Part shown: positions 12,479 through 26,556 of the stretch, one piece after another
Layout of the letters: each line of letters opens with the position of its first letter
Numbering within the stretch: position 1 is the first letter of the stretch
From: Rhizoctonia solani
Lineage: Eukaryota; Basidiomycota; Agaricomycetes; Cantharellales; Ceratobasidiaceae
DNA: 64,000 bases
Assembly (NCBI RefSeq): GCF_016906535.1
Contig: NC_057380.1
Coordinates: 1,054,001 to 1,118,000, forward strand
Reading direction: 5' to 3'
Position numbers and translations under genes: made by a program
The notes under the pieces: model-generated
Told to the model about the DNA's origin: nothing
Databases searched by the model: none
The model's input: only the letters and a program-made list of their open reading frames with translations

Positions 12479-14308
12479 TCACTTGGGTCTAAGCCTCCCC
12501 AAAATATAAAGATCGTGCTCCTTTTTCATCTTTGCACGCGGTTTCACATCTCCGTGCCATTCTGGACCCATATTGATCTCATTTGCACAGGTTCCCGAAA
12601 ACGAGGTCGTTACGATGCAGGTGATTTACCGCCTCTTTGATATCCTCGAACTCCGAATATATCCGAGTGCGAGCGCATTCGAGGTCTACACCATGAACCA
12701 AGTCCGTAATGATCATAGCATAGCATGGATTGGGTTGGTCCGCTGGGTGCTCCATACCATCGTAGAGCAACTTGGGGGCCAAATTAGCTTTTGCCAACAG
12801 TCTGAATGCGTGACCGTTGTAGTTTTAGATAAATTTGACTATGATGGACTTGAGGTTCTCATTGTCGATGGTTCCGGCGAGAAGTGTCGGTTTATCAGGA
12901 CCGTGGGTACATAGGTTCCTCCGGTAAACAAAATGCACGTCCTGTCCGTCCGTTGAGTAATGGGTGGGATAAGGAAAGTGGCATACAGGGTTTGTACGGT
13001 AAGGGGTGATCGCGTAATAGTCGCTGAGATCTTCTTGTGCCGAAGAAAGGGCATTAAAGAGTCGAGCAATATGGTCTAGCTGCCGACCTGGGGTTAGGAT
13101 TTCCTTAGTGCAGAAAAGGTCGGTCAATGGTTCGACCACTGGATGATCAAGGTATATAACCCCAAATACACAAATCCAAGGGCCTGTGATGCTGAGAAGG
13201 ATAGTGGGGCAGCAACACGATTTTAGCCAAGAGTATGCCCGAGTTGAGGTTAGATGTCCCAACAAACACCGAACGCCTTTCAACGCACTCCATCATGACT
13301 CCAGTATCTCGCATAAGCCTGACCTGCTTCAATTAATGGGCTACCTTCACCCACGCCAAGTCCGTTCTTCATCTGCGCGATGAGAATGCGTGCGGAGTCC
13401 TCCCCGTTAATTACGCCACCTGTTGGAAGCCTGTCTACCGCGATATCGCAAATTGAACCGTCTAGCAAAGCACCAAGACCAAGCACAATGCATTCATATC
13501 GTTCGGTCTCATCTGTATAAGCTCCTGCTAGGCACCAAAGTATTCCTAGATGTTCTCACAAATCTCAGGTTTGATAGGCTCGTTGGACTGTAGTGCTGAC
13601 AAGAATCGGCCAAAGATCGGGTGATAGAGAACAATGAGAGGCCGAGTTTTCTTGGGCAACGACTGGTATTGATATGGTGATCACCATCCTGTTGCTCTTG
13701 AAGAATTCCATCAGGTGTAGTGAACGAATCACTTTTCGCTATTTCACAAGCGAAACGCAACTGGGCTAAAATAAGAGAATAAGCACAGGAGAGGCGACCA
13801 GCAAAAAGGATTCGCACCCTTGGTGGACCGTTCGTGAAGTAGTTGAGATTCTGTCTTGAGAGATAATGGGGCAATGCCAAAGGGAGTGTCTGTGACCCGT
13901 TTGACCAACAACGTGTTTCAAGACTAAATCGTTGGAGAAATACCGAAGCGCGGGGATAAGAAACATTTATCTCCGGGTCGGAAAATAACGTCCATCAAGC
14001 TGTCTTCCACGCTGGGTTTCGATGGTCATGTCGAAACGACTTTTCTAATAGTCGGAAGAAGCGCTTCATATAGGATTTTGAATTCTCCAATCTCTTCAAA
14101 AGGCACATTGGCACGGTAGAGATCAAGATCCCACATGCAGATCTAGTGGTACTTCCAATATACCTCCTGAGTGGATGCCCTTAACCTGTCCAAATGAATC
14201 CTGAAAAGAAACAGCAATCCGGAAGGTTCTTCTCTCTCGATCATCGCCCTTGACCAGAACATCGAGTTTGGTTTTACCGTTGGGAATAGGTTCGGCTATA
14301 ATCGACAT
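12479..14308 (-). pseudogene. CRN-like N-terminal module with C-terminal kinase, decayed
   Basis: Reading the minus strand, 14308-14045 carries a short ubiquitin-like header ('LDVLVKGDD...FRIAVS', then 'MWDLDLYRANVPFEEIGEF'). It resembles the N-terminal header of Crinkler (CRN) family proteins. Between 13970 and 13500 the frames are broken. From about 13230 a kinase region follows: 'VVEPLTDLF', 'GQDVHFVYRRNL', 'SIIVKFI' (probable ATP-binding lysine strand), 'KANLAPKLLYDG', 'YAMIITDLVHGVDL' (hinge) and 'AVNHLHRNDLVFGNL' (an HRD-like loop). The expected segment after the catalytic loop (metal-binding DFD/DFG-type motif) is missing, and the frame jumps to 'KKEHDLYILGRL' and a stop at 12479. In other agaricomycetes such headers fused to kinases are placed in the CRN-type effector/conflict class. 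Here several frame breaks and the missing metal-binding segment indicate a nonfunctional copy. Confidence 0.5.
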
Positions 14309-14634
14309 CTAGTGGGGTAAAGTGAATATGATTGCTACAACCTGAATTTGTTTGTGTCATGTGGGGGCACGTGTTTCGTCCACCACCTTGTGAATGTCAA
14401 CCTCAGACCGCTTATTTCAATGCATTATTTCAATGCATATACAATATTTGCAGTATTACCCGACAATATACATAGTTTTTTTTTGGTTCATTATTTACAG
14501 AGAGAGCTTCAAATGTGGTTTACACCAAGACGAAAAAAAGCGGTGCACTTCAGCGTGAAGGTGAGAAAACGATGCTTCATACCGCATTCCCGGCTTTTTA
14601 CTCTTTCTAGAATTGATATACTCGAGTACCGATT

Positions 14635-16667
<2,033 letters not shown>

Positions 16668-17432
16668 GATGGAGATGAGTGCGGGGTGATAATTTTTTGT
16701 GGGGAATGAGAACCTCTTCTTATGGCCATTCTCTGTTCACCATGTGATAATGACCCGAGGACGAAAGAGCCGGTCGGGTCGTAGAATATCTCCGAGCTAA
16801 GAAACGCATTCCAGTTGGTTTTGGAAATAACAGTAGTTGCGGCCAGTCGCGGAGGTCCTGGCGCCCCTTGAACGGGAATTGATTAATTGACTCAGCATCA
16901 GGAACGGTTATCTCGGCTCGTGATCCCGGTCCTGATTGTTAATTGCAACAAAAATGATAATGACTGGTCGATAACTGTAGCGTCTTCGGCAAAAATATTG
17001 ATCCTAATTGGTGATGTGATCAAGTTGTGTACAAATAAAAACGGTCAGGCCAGGCAACTTCACTTTTCGATTACGACTGTGGTGTTGGGTCAAGATAGAC
17101 TTTTTCTACAAATACTTTAGAATTGAAATGCGAACCGCTTGCCTCTCCTGTTTGACAAGTCTGGTATTACCCATTTTCGATGAATCATCAATGGCGAATG
17201 TATCAAACGCAACATTCCAATGTACTGATGCTGGCTAATGAACGGGTAGGAACAAATACATGATGGGAGTTCGGTCCATTTGAGGTCGTGTCTCGAGTAG
17301 CCTGCAATACCCTCCAAATGGCATCACCTAGATCTTGCCTGGCATTGGTAGCTGTGGTATATCAGAGTAAAACGAAACCTACGGAGGTTATACAACAATC
17401 GTAGAAACTCTCACCGCACTGGTGAGGCTCTA

Positions 17433-18889
17433 CTAATGCAGCTGAGAACGGAAATACCACCACAATAAATCGTGTGCCGCCGCCGTCATACCTCCCTTGA
17501 TCGTTGGGAGTTCCCCGTCGTCGATAAGGTAATCGCCTATGTCATAGAACTTGAGGTACTTGGCTAATTGAGCATCACTCATGTCTGCCATAATCCAGGA
17601 ACCCTTCCATTGGAACCTGAGTGCCGGTAGCCCGCACATCTATTACAAGTGCCAATGTGGAGTTAGTCGAATCTCATGTTAGTCGAAAAAGGCAAACGTA
17701 CTACTGGCAATTCGCCTTTCTTATTAGTCAAAGCATCTGTTTGGTAGTCCTCACAATGTTGCCGACCAGACTTAAGTCCCTATTGCCAAATTACTATAGA
17801 CCGAGACACAGCAATCTTTTAGGTACTCACTCGAACCAAGCTATGTTGAATATTGGCCAAAACCTTGCTAATGTTATCCATAGTTTCGCCGAGCCTTTCC
17901 ACCAAGTGGTTTGAATCCTGCAGGGCCGAGCGGACGATAGGGTCTGGTGCAAATAGATTGGTTTCCGGTTCTCGTGGGAGAGGTGTGGGAGTCTTGGCAC
18001 CAGTACCAACATTGATGGTGGGCGACCCACCCGAGGTCTCCTCCTCGGTAACTTGGTCGGGTGCAGGAGTCTCTTGTCTTAATGATGAGACTGAACTTAC
18101 AGGACGGGGAGATCGGTTGGCTGAAGGGAGAGTGGAGTTTGGGAGATATGCTGCATATAACGTGCTAATATTTTTGAATGCGCGTTGACTTCGAATGGCG
18201 GGAAACCCTACCCATTTGCAGTTCAAACATGTGTTGTGATAGCTCCATGCTCACTTGGGGATCAAACATAGAAGGGACTGTGTATGTAATTAGTACGGTC
18301 GTTCATATGGCACAACAAGAGTACACACCATTTGAGAACTGCTCGTATGCACGGAGTGCCGAGTGCACCTTGGTCAAATCCTCATCTGTCGGTGCCTCTG
18401 TTATTGATTGGAGTTTCACCGGGACGTGTTCGGGAAGTACAGGAGGGGTAAAGACGATTTTCTATCACGTTCAGGCCAGCCAGTGAGATTGTCAAGTAAG
18501 AAGCTCTTACTTCTCGAAATATTCCGAGTGAATATTTGCTGCGATATCTCGCTATAGCCGTGTGGTATTGGAAAAATTGAGGCTGGTAGGATGGGTTGGA
18601 GATACTCACTCATCTGAGCAGCAAACACATGCTCGGCGAGTTTCATCTCGACAGTACCGAGTCGTACATTCCGGGAACTTTTCAAACCGACGACTTAGCG
18701 GCTCCTAGTCTTCGCATTCTGATCCAAGTGACCTACTGTTCGATGCATTTTGAGCTGCTCGGATAACGGCATGGATGGCTAAAAGTTCGTCGTCGGTTGG
18801 TGGGCCTATAATGGGTTTCAAGTCATGTATTTTTTTAGGTATGGTGGAAGGTCGGGAGGTGACAATACAACGTTTCGCCTTTCAGACAT
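17433..18889 (-). CDS. Laminin-like coiled-coil family protein, copy 1
   Basis: Member of a local family with five copies. The ATG at 18889 is followed by 'VVLSPPDLPPYLK', then the 'DLKPIIGPPTDDELLAIH' module, a second 'P(P)ELP..EPV' module near 18420, a linker with 'NVGTGAKTPTP' and a helical stretch ending 'ISKVLANIQHSLVRVST'. The C-terminus is 'KYLKFYDIGDYLIDDGE'. Short introns lie between modules. The first exon has a frame break in a run of seven As near 18830, which one extra base would repair. Function is unknown. No signal peptide or membrane helix is visible. A LINE inserted 62 bp upstream of the ATG, probably in its promoter or 5' UTR. Confidence 0.5.
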
Positions 18890-18936
18890 TGTGGTAGGCG
18901 GTTGGTGGAAGTCAAGTTTCGAATTCCTGGATAGGG

Positions 18937-18951
18937 ATACACTCACGTGAC
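18937..18951. repeat. Left target-site duplication of the LINE
   Basis: The 15-mer 'ATACACTCACGTGAC' here is repeated exactly at 25255-25269, directly after the poly(A) tail. This defines the insertion ends. Confidence 0.9.
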
Positions 18952-18963
18952 ACGACGACCACC

Positions 18964-21085
18964 ATGTCTGTTGATACAGGACAGTTTAGTGATCCCATCT
19001 CAGATTTCTCCGATTTACCCAGTATTTCTACTCGGGCAAGCAATGTCATTAGACGATACACCTCTTCCTTCTCTATTAATTCCAAAAAATCCAAAAATAA
19101 CGACGGGTCGACTTCGATTTCGGCAACCTCGTCGCCTCCCGATCTCAAACGAAAGTCATCCCTCCCATCAATTAAAACTGCCCACTATACCCACATGGTT
19201 CCCGATAGCCAAGTCTCGATAGAGTGCGCAAGCACGTGCGCGTTCGTGGCAGACGCGGGCATGGACGATGACTCGGACGAAAACTCAAGTAACCGATCTT
19301 CCCTCAGCTCAAGAGGTATCTCCCGAACGTCTACCCCAAGTCATCGAGGGCAGGACGACAACTCCGACAGAAGCCACACCCCAACCCAAAATTTCTTCCC
19401 GCGCGAGGCAAAAGCTCTGCCTGACCCGGAGATGTGCACGCAGCAAATCCTTGACGAGGATGAGAAAATCCAAGGCCTGAATTCATTCAATGACGTACAC
19501 TTAGATCTAACGAAAATGTTTAACTCAGACAACCAGTGCGTAGGGAACTGGGTTAACTCCACCCCAAACCTCCTCAGAGACATTCTCGAGACATTCCGAG
19601 TGAACATGCAGTCGATTGGCAATATCAGTATAGGCATGTCCCGCGCGAGGGATAACATGTGCTTCGAAATGTCGAAAATCTGCAACGAATTCGCAGACTT
19701 ATACATGCAAGTCATCAACGACAACAACCCCCAAATTGAGCAACACGGGCAAGACAAAAACCCCACGCTAAGTAACACAGAAATGGAAGTAGATGGTGGT
19801 GACCTGTGCTATAACAGAGGCTACGAGACTAGCCACAAACCTCGAAAGTACCCCTACCCACGGACATTCATGGGCCGACATGCCTCAATACCCTCCCGCC
19901 GAATATTACAACACCCACAACCAAATCTACTCCAAGTCATCATATCGGTGGCCAATGACATCAAAAGTATCAAGAGCCGCATGGACCGTATCGAAAATCA
20001 AACCAACCGTACTCCCCCGCCAAAACCAAAACCCCAGCCTACCCAACCCCATCCGAAAGGGAACGCCGCACCACCCAACGCAAACCCCAACCCGACTGCA
20101 CCTCCTAAAAAGAAAACAATGGCCCAAGTCTTAATGGAAGGCCCGAAGGACAAAACCGGTGAGTCCCAACCTAGTAATACCGCACCTCCCCCGGTCTCGA
20201 TATCAAAGGGAACTGAGGCGAGCGCCGTTCGCTTCATCTTCCGATTCTCACATGGTGCCCCGGATGACACCAAAAAGACTTACACCCTTAGAGGTCAGTC
20301 GTCGCCTCAAGGGCGTATTCAATGACCGCATGGGCCTAAACCAGTGCCGTGTCCTAGAGTCCAAGTGGAATCTCCGGGGGAACCTTATACTAATATTCCC
20401 AGCTCACTCGAACCCAAGCGCCATAAGCCAGATGGAGCCCCAGATCCGAAACGCGCTAGGCCTCAGAACCGGCTGCGCATTTACGAGAGACACCAAGTGG
20501 TCCAAAGTAATAATTGCTGGGGTTCCTACGGGATTCTCGGAATCTGGAGATGATCAGGTCATAACCAAGAACGAACTGATGGACGAGGTACGTAAACACA
20601 AATCTACGGAAAAACTAACAATCACACAAGTCCCCGACTGGACTATTCGCCCGGAGGACATCAAGTCCTCTTACGGTTCTATTGCTTTCGCATTCGAAGA
20701 CCCCGATGGTTCTAAGCTCGCCCTAGTCCTTAAGGAGAGATTCTCCTTATTTGGATGCGCGCTACGTGCAAGGGCTTGGAGCAACAAACCAATTCTTCAA
20801 TCCTGCAACCGCTGTGCCTCGTACGGCCACGTCCAAACCCACTGCCACAGGAAACCTAGGTGTACGCGATGTGGATACAGCCATCCTACCGAACAACACG
20901 ACAATAAATGCAAACTATGCCACAACGAGGCTCGAGCGAAAGGGGCCCCATGCCCTCACCCAGCTCGATGTGGCGTTTGCCGACAAAACCATGAGTGGGA
21001 TTCGGACGCGTGTCCCGAAAGGGCTAAGTTCCGCACTCCCATTGCTCAAACGCTGCGCCAAACCCTCACTGACAATCAATTATGA
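18964..21085 (+). pseudogene. LINE ORF1, gag-like nucleic-acid-binding protein
   Basis: The frame opens at 18964 with a Ser-rich N-terminus and a Pro/Lys-rich linker near 20020-20110 ('PPKPKPQPTQPHPKGN'). It shifts frame near 20265 ('DDTKK' to 'PKRLTPLEVSRRLKG') and continues to 21085. The C-terminal third has three zinc-knuckle-like clusters: CNRCASYGHVQTHC (CX2CX4HX4C), CTRCGYSHPTEQHDNKC and CGVCRQNHEWDSDAC. Such ORF1 proteins coat the element RNA. Its TGA stop (21083-21085) overlaps the ORF2 ATG as ATGA, suggesting coupled termination and reinitiation. The frameshift may be a homopolymer error (CC/AAAAA context). Confidence 0.85.
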
Positions 21086-24000
21086 TTAACAAGCTCGATG
21101 TTATTCAGTTGAACGTGGCGGGCTGTCACCTCCGCGTCCACTCTATGCTCAACGACAAGTCATACCAAGCTGCCTCGATCCTCATGATCCAAGACCCCTG
21201 GTGGGGAAGGATAGGCTACGATAAATCTATTGATCCTAAGTCTATTAATATTTATGGGACCACCAGCTCCCCTTCTGGATGTGTTTCTCTCCTCCGGGCA
21301 TCAGCGGCCCCAAAGGCCCTGGTGTATCTATTTATGTCCGTAGAGATATCCCCGATCTCCACGCGCGCTACTCCGACACCCTCCCACCTCATCCCGACGT
21401 GCTAGCTATTGACGTTATTTATAAAGGCTCTCGCACCACACTCGTTAACGCGTACCTACATGGTGACTCAGAAAGATACGATGAGTCACTTAACCATTTA
21501 ATTTGCCACCCCTACCCGACTTCCCACCCAATAATTATTGCCGGGGACTTTAACGCTCACCACCCAAACTGGGCCCTCGAGGGGTCAAAGTGGGTCAACA
21601 ACCTCCCTAACCCCAGCGCTAGACTACTGGACAACTGGGCTTCGGAGAATGATTTCCACGTTCTTAATGACCTTACAGTACCTACACGCAACGGAAAGAA
21701 AGGCCAAGCCGACTCAATCATCGACCTCACATTGCTCAATAGCATCGCTGTTGATGCTTTTGTGGATTTCGACTGGACATGCGAAGCCGAAGGAGCCATG
21801 GGATCTGATCACAATATTATTTCATGGGCGATAGGCGCACACGATCAAACTGATGCCGCAACGCACCCGAAACCTCCCCCTACCTTCACTATCGATCCCG
21901 AACTTGAGGAAGAATGGACAAACGCTTTCGTAGCACACCTGTCCAACGAAAATCTCCCCTCCCAACCCAAACACCAAGCAAACTAGACTCCATGGCAGTT
22001 GGCATCCTCCAAGCAATGGCGAACGCTACTGAGGACTCCATGCCTAAGAAGAAACAAGGAGCAAAAAGCAGACGCTCTCCGTGGTGGAACTCCGAATGTT
22101 CAAAGGCATTGCGCGATCTCAAACATCCCCCCGACAACCGCTCTCGCAACGCCCGCCGTGCATGCCTGCGGGGCGCTATCAGACGCGCTTGTAAATCTCA
22201 CGCCGACCAAGTCTGCAAAGCTGCATCCATTGGAAATGTATTCCGATTCACCAACTGGTACAAGGGCAAACGTCGAGCACCCCTCCCTCCAATACGATTT
22301 GGTGGAGGGCTGGTCACAGTGCCACAACAGAAAGCTATTGCGCTGACCGATAAATTCTTCCCAAAAGCCACATCCTCTTGGGTCTCCCTCAAACCCCTCG
22401 GGATCCCCCAAGCCCCCGAAAGACCGTGGCACAATATCACTAAGGAGGAAATAGAGACTGCACTCGCAAGCTCCTCCAACACTTCATCACCCGGAGCCTT
22501 TGGAACCAACTACCGTCTATTAAAATGGGCTTTCTCAGTCAGGCCGAACCCCATCCTTAATCTGTACAACGGCTGTCTCACCCTTGGATACCATCCGTCC
22601 TGCCTCCGGAACGCGGTCATAGCGGTCATACCCAAGCCAAACTGCAGCAATATGTCTGATCCCAAGTCCTACCAACCTATTTTGCTCCTGGAGACCCTCT
22701 CAAAATGCCTTGAGAAAGTGGTTACACGTTGTCTTATCTTTGAAGCTGGCAAATTCAACCTTATTCCTCATTCACAATTTGGCGGACGCGACATGACCTC
22801 TTGTGCAGACGCTGGATTGTGCCTCACGCACAACACAAGAACCCAATGGGCCCTTGGGAACCATGTCTTGCTACTCACAATGGATGTCTCTGGATATTTC
22901 AATAATGTTGACCACGCCAGGTTAATTTTCACTTTGAAAAGACTGGGATACGCGCACGAAATCTGCCAGTGGATCCAATCCTACCTACTCAAGAGAACCG
23001 CGCAACCAAAAATTGACGAAACTCTGTGCGACCCAATCAACTTGCCCGCGGTTGGTATCCCCCAGGGATCCCCCCTCTCACCCATATTGTCATCAATTTA
23101 CTCTATTCCCCTCCTACGTGCAATTCAAGATCCCCAAGCTCTCACCTATGCTTACGTTGACGATTTCTCCATTCTTGCCTTCTCCAACTCGCACGCTTCC
23201 AATACCACAATCCTTCAGAACATTGCAAACACCGCCAACAACACTCTCAGAGCACTTGGACTAGAGTTTGAACTCCCAAAATCCAACCTTATTCACTTCA
23301 CCTCTTGCAAACAACAACCATCTAATGCCCAAATCACGCTCACACATGACCTCGGCACTTCCGTAATAACACCCAAAGTTGTGGTTCGCTGGTTGGGATT
23401 CTACCTGGATCAAAAACTTAATTTCAAGGAGCATGTACGCTACATGGCCAACAAGGCAAACGCAATTCTAGCTGGTCTCCATATGCTAGCTGACACTGTC
23501 AAGGGCATGTCCATGAGACACGCACGTATCTTATTCATTGCGTGCGTCAGACCCATTCTCACATACGGCTCCCTCATTTGGTTTCACGGTAACAACCAAA
23601 AAACAATGATTGACCCAATACAAAAAGCCCAGAATATGGGGATTAGGTGGCTCACCGGAGCATTCAAAACCTCTCCAACAGACGCCCTACACCATCGCCT
23701 CCATTCCTCCCATCCACATCTACCTCCAAAGACTCAACACAAACGCTGCCACCAAATTGAGAGCCCTGCCCAGACACGCGGAAATTAGCTGCCGCCTCCC
23801 TAAGGCCTGGGACTCCCATGATCCCACCTTACCACACCCCCCCAAGCCTAAACGTTGCCAGACAGCCGTCCCTTCCCCCATCGTCCGACTAGCGGCACTG
23901 TCACACCCAGAATCCGAATTCCAAACCCTGTACCTTAACCCCCCCTGGGTCCCGGAAAATCCCTTCCCTGGCAGACTACAATTTGCCTTCCCCCCTGCCG

Positions 24001-24968
24001 GCTCCCCAAAAGATTGCCAAGCAAAGATTGCGGAGAACGCCAACCGCCTGATCGACGCACTCGCGCACAAGGGAACCCTGATTGGATTCTCCGACGGTTC
24101 AAAAGAGGTCCGTTTGGGAGTCCGGAAAGTAGGAGTTGGATACAGCATTGTATGGAAGAAAGAGGAGGTCGCCAAATTCAGCGGCGGCATTGGCCCTCGC
24201 GCGGACATATTTGATGCCAAAATGCTTGCGCTTGCGCTCATTGTCCGCAGATGCACGCGATTTGCAAAGTCACACAATATTCTCAGAATCCACATCTTCT
24301 TGGACAACCTAGCCGCCGTACGCATTATCAACAAATGCAGCCCCCATGCCGCCCAATACGCATCAATACTATTCCGAAAAGAGGCCCACACATTCCTTCA
24401 AGGCAACGCAAGGAGGTCAATTGTGGTCCAATGGATCCCAGGCCACTCCAAAATCAAAGGCAACAAACGTGCGGACAAACTGGCTAACGCAGGACTCGAC
24501 TCCTGCCCCACGCCGTTCTTTAACCGGACCGCTACCTGGGCCAAATGCCGCGCCACTCAACGCGCAGCCAAGTCATGGGGACGCTTATGGGCAGAACACC
24601 CCCACTCAAAAACGGTCCAAAAACACATCCCACGTCCCCCGGCACTCAAATTGCACCCAATATTCCAAAACCCCAGTATCCCTCGATCGGTGTCCTCCCG
24701 CCTCATCCACGTTATGACAGGCCACGGCTGCTTCGGCGAATACAAGGCCAGAATGCCTTTCATTAACGGAAGCGCCAAGTGCCAATGTGGCGACCCGAAC
24801 CAAACCATCCCCCACCTCCTGTTCCACTGCCCGCTTGCCAAAGACAGCCGCAAGCTCCTTTTTGAAGCGGCACCAGACCTCAACCCCGCAACCCTCTTTG
24901 GGACCCCCAAGGGATTGGAAGCGGTCGCCAAATTCATCTACCATTCCGGAATTGGCCTATATAAATAG
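21082..24968 (+). pseudogene. LINE ORF2: endonuclease, reverse transcriptase, RNase H
   Basis: Domains in order. Apurinic-type endonuclease (21082-21870): 'LDVIQLNVAG', 'IMIQDPWWG'-like, 'IAGDFNAHHPNW' and the final 'GSDHNIISW'. Reverse transcriptase (about 22400-23650): 'SQFGGRDMTSCADA', 'LTMDVSGYFNNVDHARL', 'GIPQGSPLSPILSS' and the catalytic 'YAYVDDFSI'. RNase H (about 24080-24520): 'IGFSDGSKE', 'DAKMLALALI', 'IFLDNLAAVRII' and 'QWIPGHSKIKGNKRADKLAN'. A Cys/His C-terminus follows, 'CQCGDPNQTIPHLLFHCP'. Frameshifts near 21290, 21950 and 23650 break the frame, while all catalytic residues I can see are intact. That pattern fits recent insertion or sequencing errors better than old decay. Confidence 0.92.
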
Positions 24969-25232
24969 CCATATCCTCACATCGACGCTCCCCCTGAAGT
25001 CGACGAGAAGTCTACCGTCTTTCCCACCCGCGGCACAGAACCCCGCCGCACTCGCATACACGTTTATTTTATTTCATTTTTATCTCTCTCTCTCCTCCTC
25101 CTTGCTCTCGCGTTGCCTGTCCTTTTTCTGTGTCATGTGCCTTATGCGCGTTGGCGTTGTTCTTTGTATTCTCCCCGAGCGGTTTGCCTTGTTTGCATGT
25201 AGCTCCTGTTAGTCTCTAATAGAAGTGTATTC

Positions 25233-25254
25233 AAAAAAAAAAAAAAAAAAAAAA
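25233..25254 (+). repeat. Poly(A) tail of the LINE
   Basis: An uninterrupted run of about 22 A residues at the 3' end of the LINE, immediately before the right target-site duplication. It indicates target-primed reverse transcription of a polyadenylated RNA. Confidence 0.9.
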
Positions 25255-25269
25255 ATACACTCACGTGAC
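25255..25269. repeat. Right target-site duplication of the LINE
   Basis: Exact copy of the 15-mer at 18937-18951. Its first A also abuts the poly(A) run, so the true duplication could be 14 or 15 bp. Confidence 0.9.
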
Positions 25270-26556
25270 TTCATTTTTATTTGCACTCGTTTTTAGGAGC
25301 TATATGCGAACGAGGCAAACCACTTATAAAACTAAGCCAGACTATGCTAAGAGAGACGAGAGGAGGAAGAGAAAAGGAGTCTATAAAGCGCAAGAGAGGT
25401 GAGGAGACCTAAGGGGGCTATTTGGCTTCAGTTGGGAGGGATCATGATATCGGTTGGGATGTGATGAATACAAATAGACTAACGGCGTATTGACATTGCA
25501 TGTGCATGAAACTTAGTCTCAAATCACGCAGAACGGATCCTTATGAAAGTGAGCTCTCCTCAAATCTCGCAATTAAACATTACAACTATGATAATGCATC
25601 AAGATTCTGGAGTAATTGGGTCGTCAACTTACAAACTTGACCTACGCGGGCCCATAGCGTGAGGGGTATACCTTAGCAAAATTAAAAATGTCATTAGTAA
25701 TAATTGGGTGTGATGAAACGAGGGAGAAATATCATGGTGTCATGGTGTCATGAGGGATAATTACATGCCATGACACCATGATCTTTCCCCACTGTTTTAT
25801 CGATTTTTGCAGTGTATTAAGTGTTCGTTTTCAGACTCCTTGCGGCTCCTGCGACCTGTAGTGCTTCTCCAGTTGCAGGTACCTAATAGATGAGCAAGCA
25901 AAGCTATTTGAATCTGGGGCCAATTTTAAGTAAGAACGCTACCAACATGAGTCTGTTACGACTTCCTCATATGGTCTCCCGATTGGCTATAGTTGATTAC
26001 CGTGGCTTCTTTGGGTACAATACCCCATGTAGTTGACAGCTCTTGGTTCATACTTGCTCGTATCAGATCCGTCTGATATACAGGCCCCAAAATGTCTCAT
26101 TATATGGTGCCAATAAATTCAGGGATAATCTATAGGAAATGATAGGAGTAATTTAGTACCTAAAGCGGTCAGGAGAGCCACTTTATCATATGTACAACCG
26201 AGGTGAGTGCCGAAAACTGCCTGGGTTAAACTTGGAACTTAATTGTATACTGTCGATATATGGAGAGCTACTTGAAGCTTCTCCGCCGTCTGGTGATTTT
26301 CTTATAGAGCCTCAATCCTTCGAGCTTCCCCAATCAGAACTTGCCTGCTTGGTGCTTTAGATCTACAGTTCTATGACCTCTTCCCCTTAGACTGTTGAGC
26401 TTTAACTGACGACCTATACGCCTCAAGAATCTACTACGTTGCTTTACTTTAGTACCCTTTCCCTATAACTAGACGCTAATTACGTCATGTGTCACTATTG
26501 TAACGCTGTGATACTCAATCTTAGGTTTGTCCCAAACCACGACACCAATCTTCGTC
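25270..26556. other. Intergenic stretch with one hairpin
   Basis: Sequence between the LINE and laminin-like copy 2, with no convincing coding region. It was contiguous with the upstream side of laminin-like copy 1 before the LINE inserted. It contains the hairpin listed at 25723-25790. Confidence 0.5.
25723..25790. repeat. Imperfect inverted repeat / hairpin
   Basis: The left arm 'ATCATGGTGTCATGG' (25731-25745) pairs with the right arm 'CCATGACACCATGAT' (25768-25782). The flanks (GGGAGAAAT and ATCTTTCCCC) extend the pairing imperfectly. The octamer CATGGTGT is also repeated in tandem in the left arm. Could be a small MITE remnant or a transcript hairpin. Confidence 0.6.

Larger units (their letters stand above)
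18952..25254 (+). mobile_element. LINE-type (non-LTR) retrotransposon, near full length
   Basis: A 6.3 kb element flanked by a 15-bp target-site duplication and ending in a 22-base A tract. ORF1 (gag-like, three zinc knuckles) and ORF2 (endonuclease, reverse transcriptase, RNase H) lie in tandem on the plus strand. The first ORF begins only 12 bp after the left duplication, so either the 5' UTR is extremely short or the copy is slightly 5' truncated. APE-type endonuclease plus RNase H is typical of the Tad1-like LINEs common in fungi. One frameshift in ORF1 and three in ORF2 make this copy non-autonomous as sequenced. GC and codon use differ visibly from the AT-richer flanks. Confidence 0.93.

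Noticed and set aside
23720..24391. 223-codon minus-strand frame within the LINE
   Set aside because: Antisense to the RNase H region of ORF2; no motif of its own.
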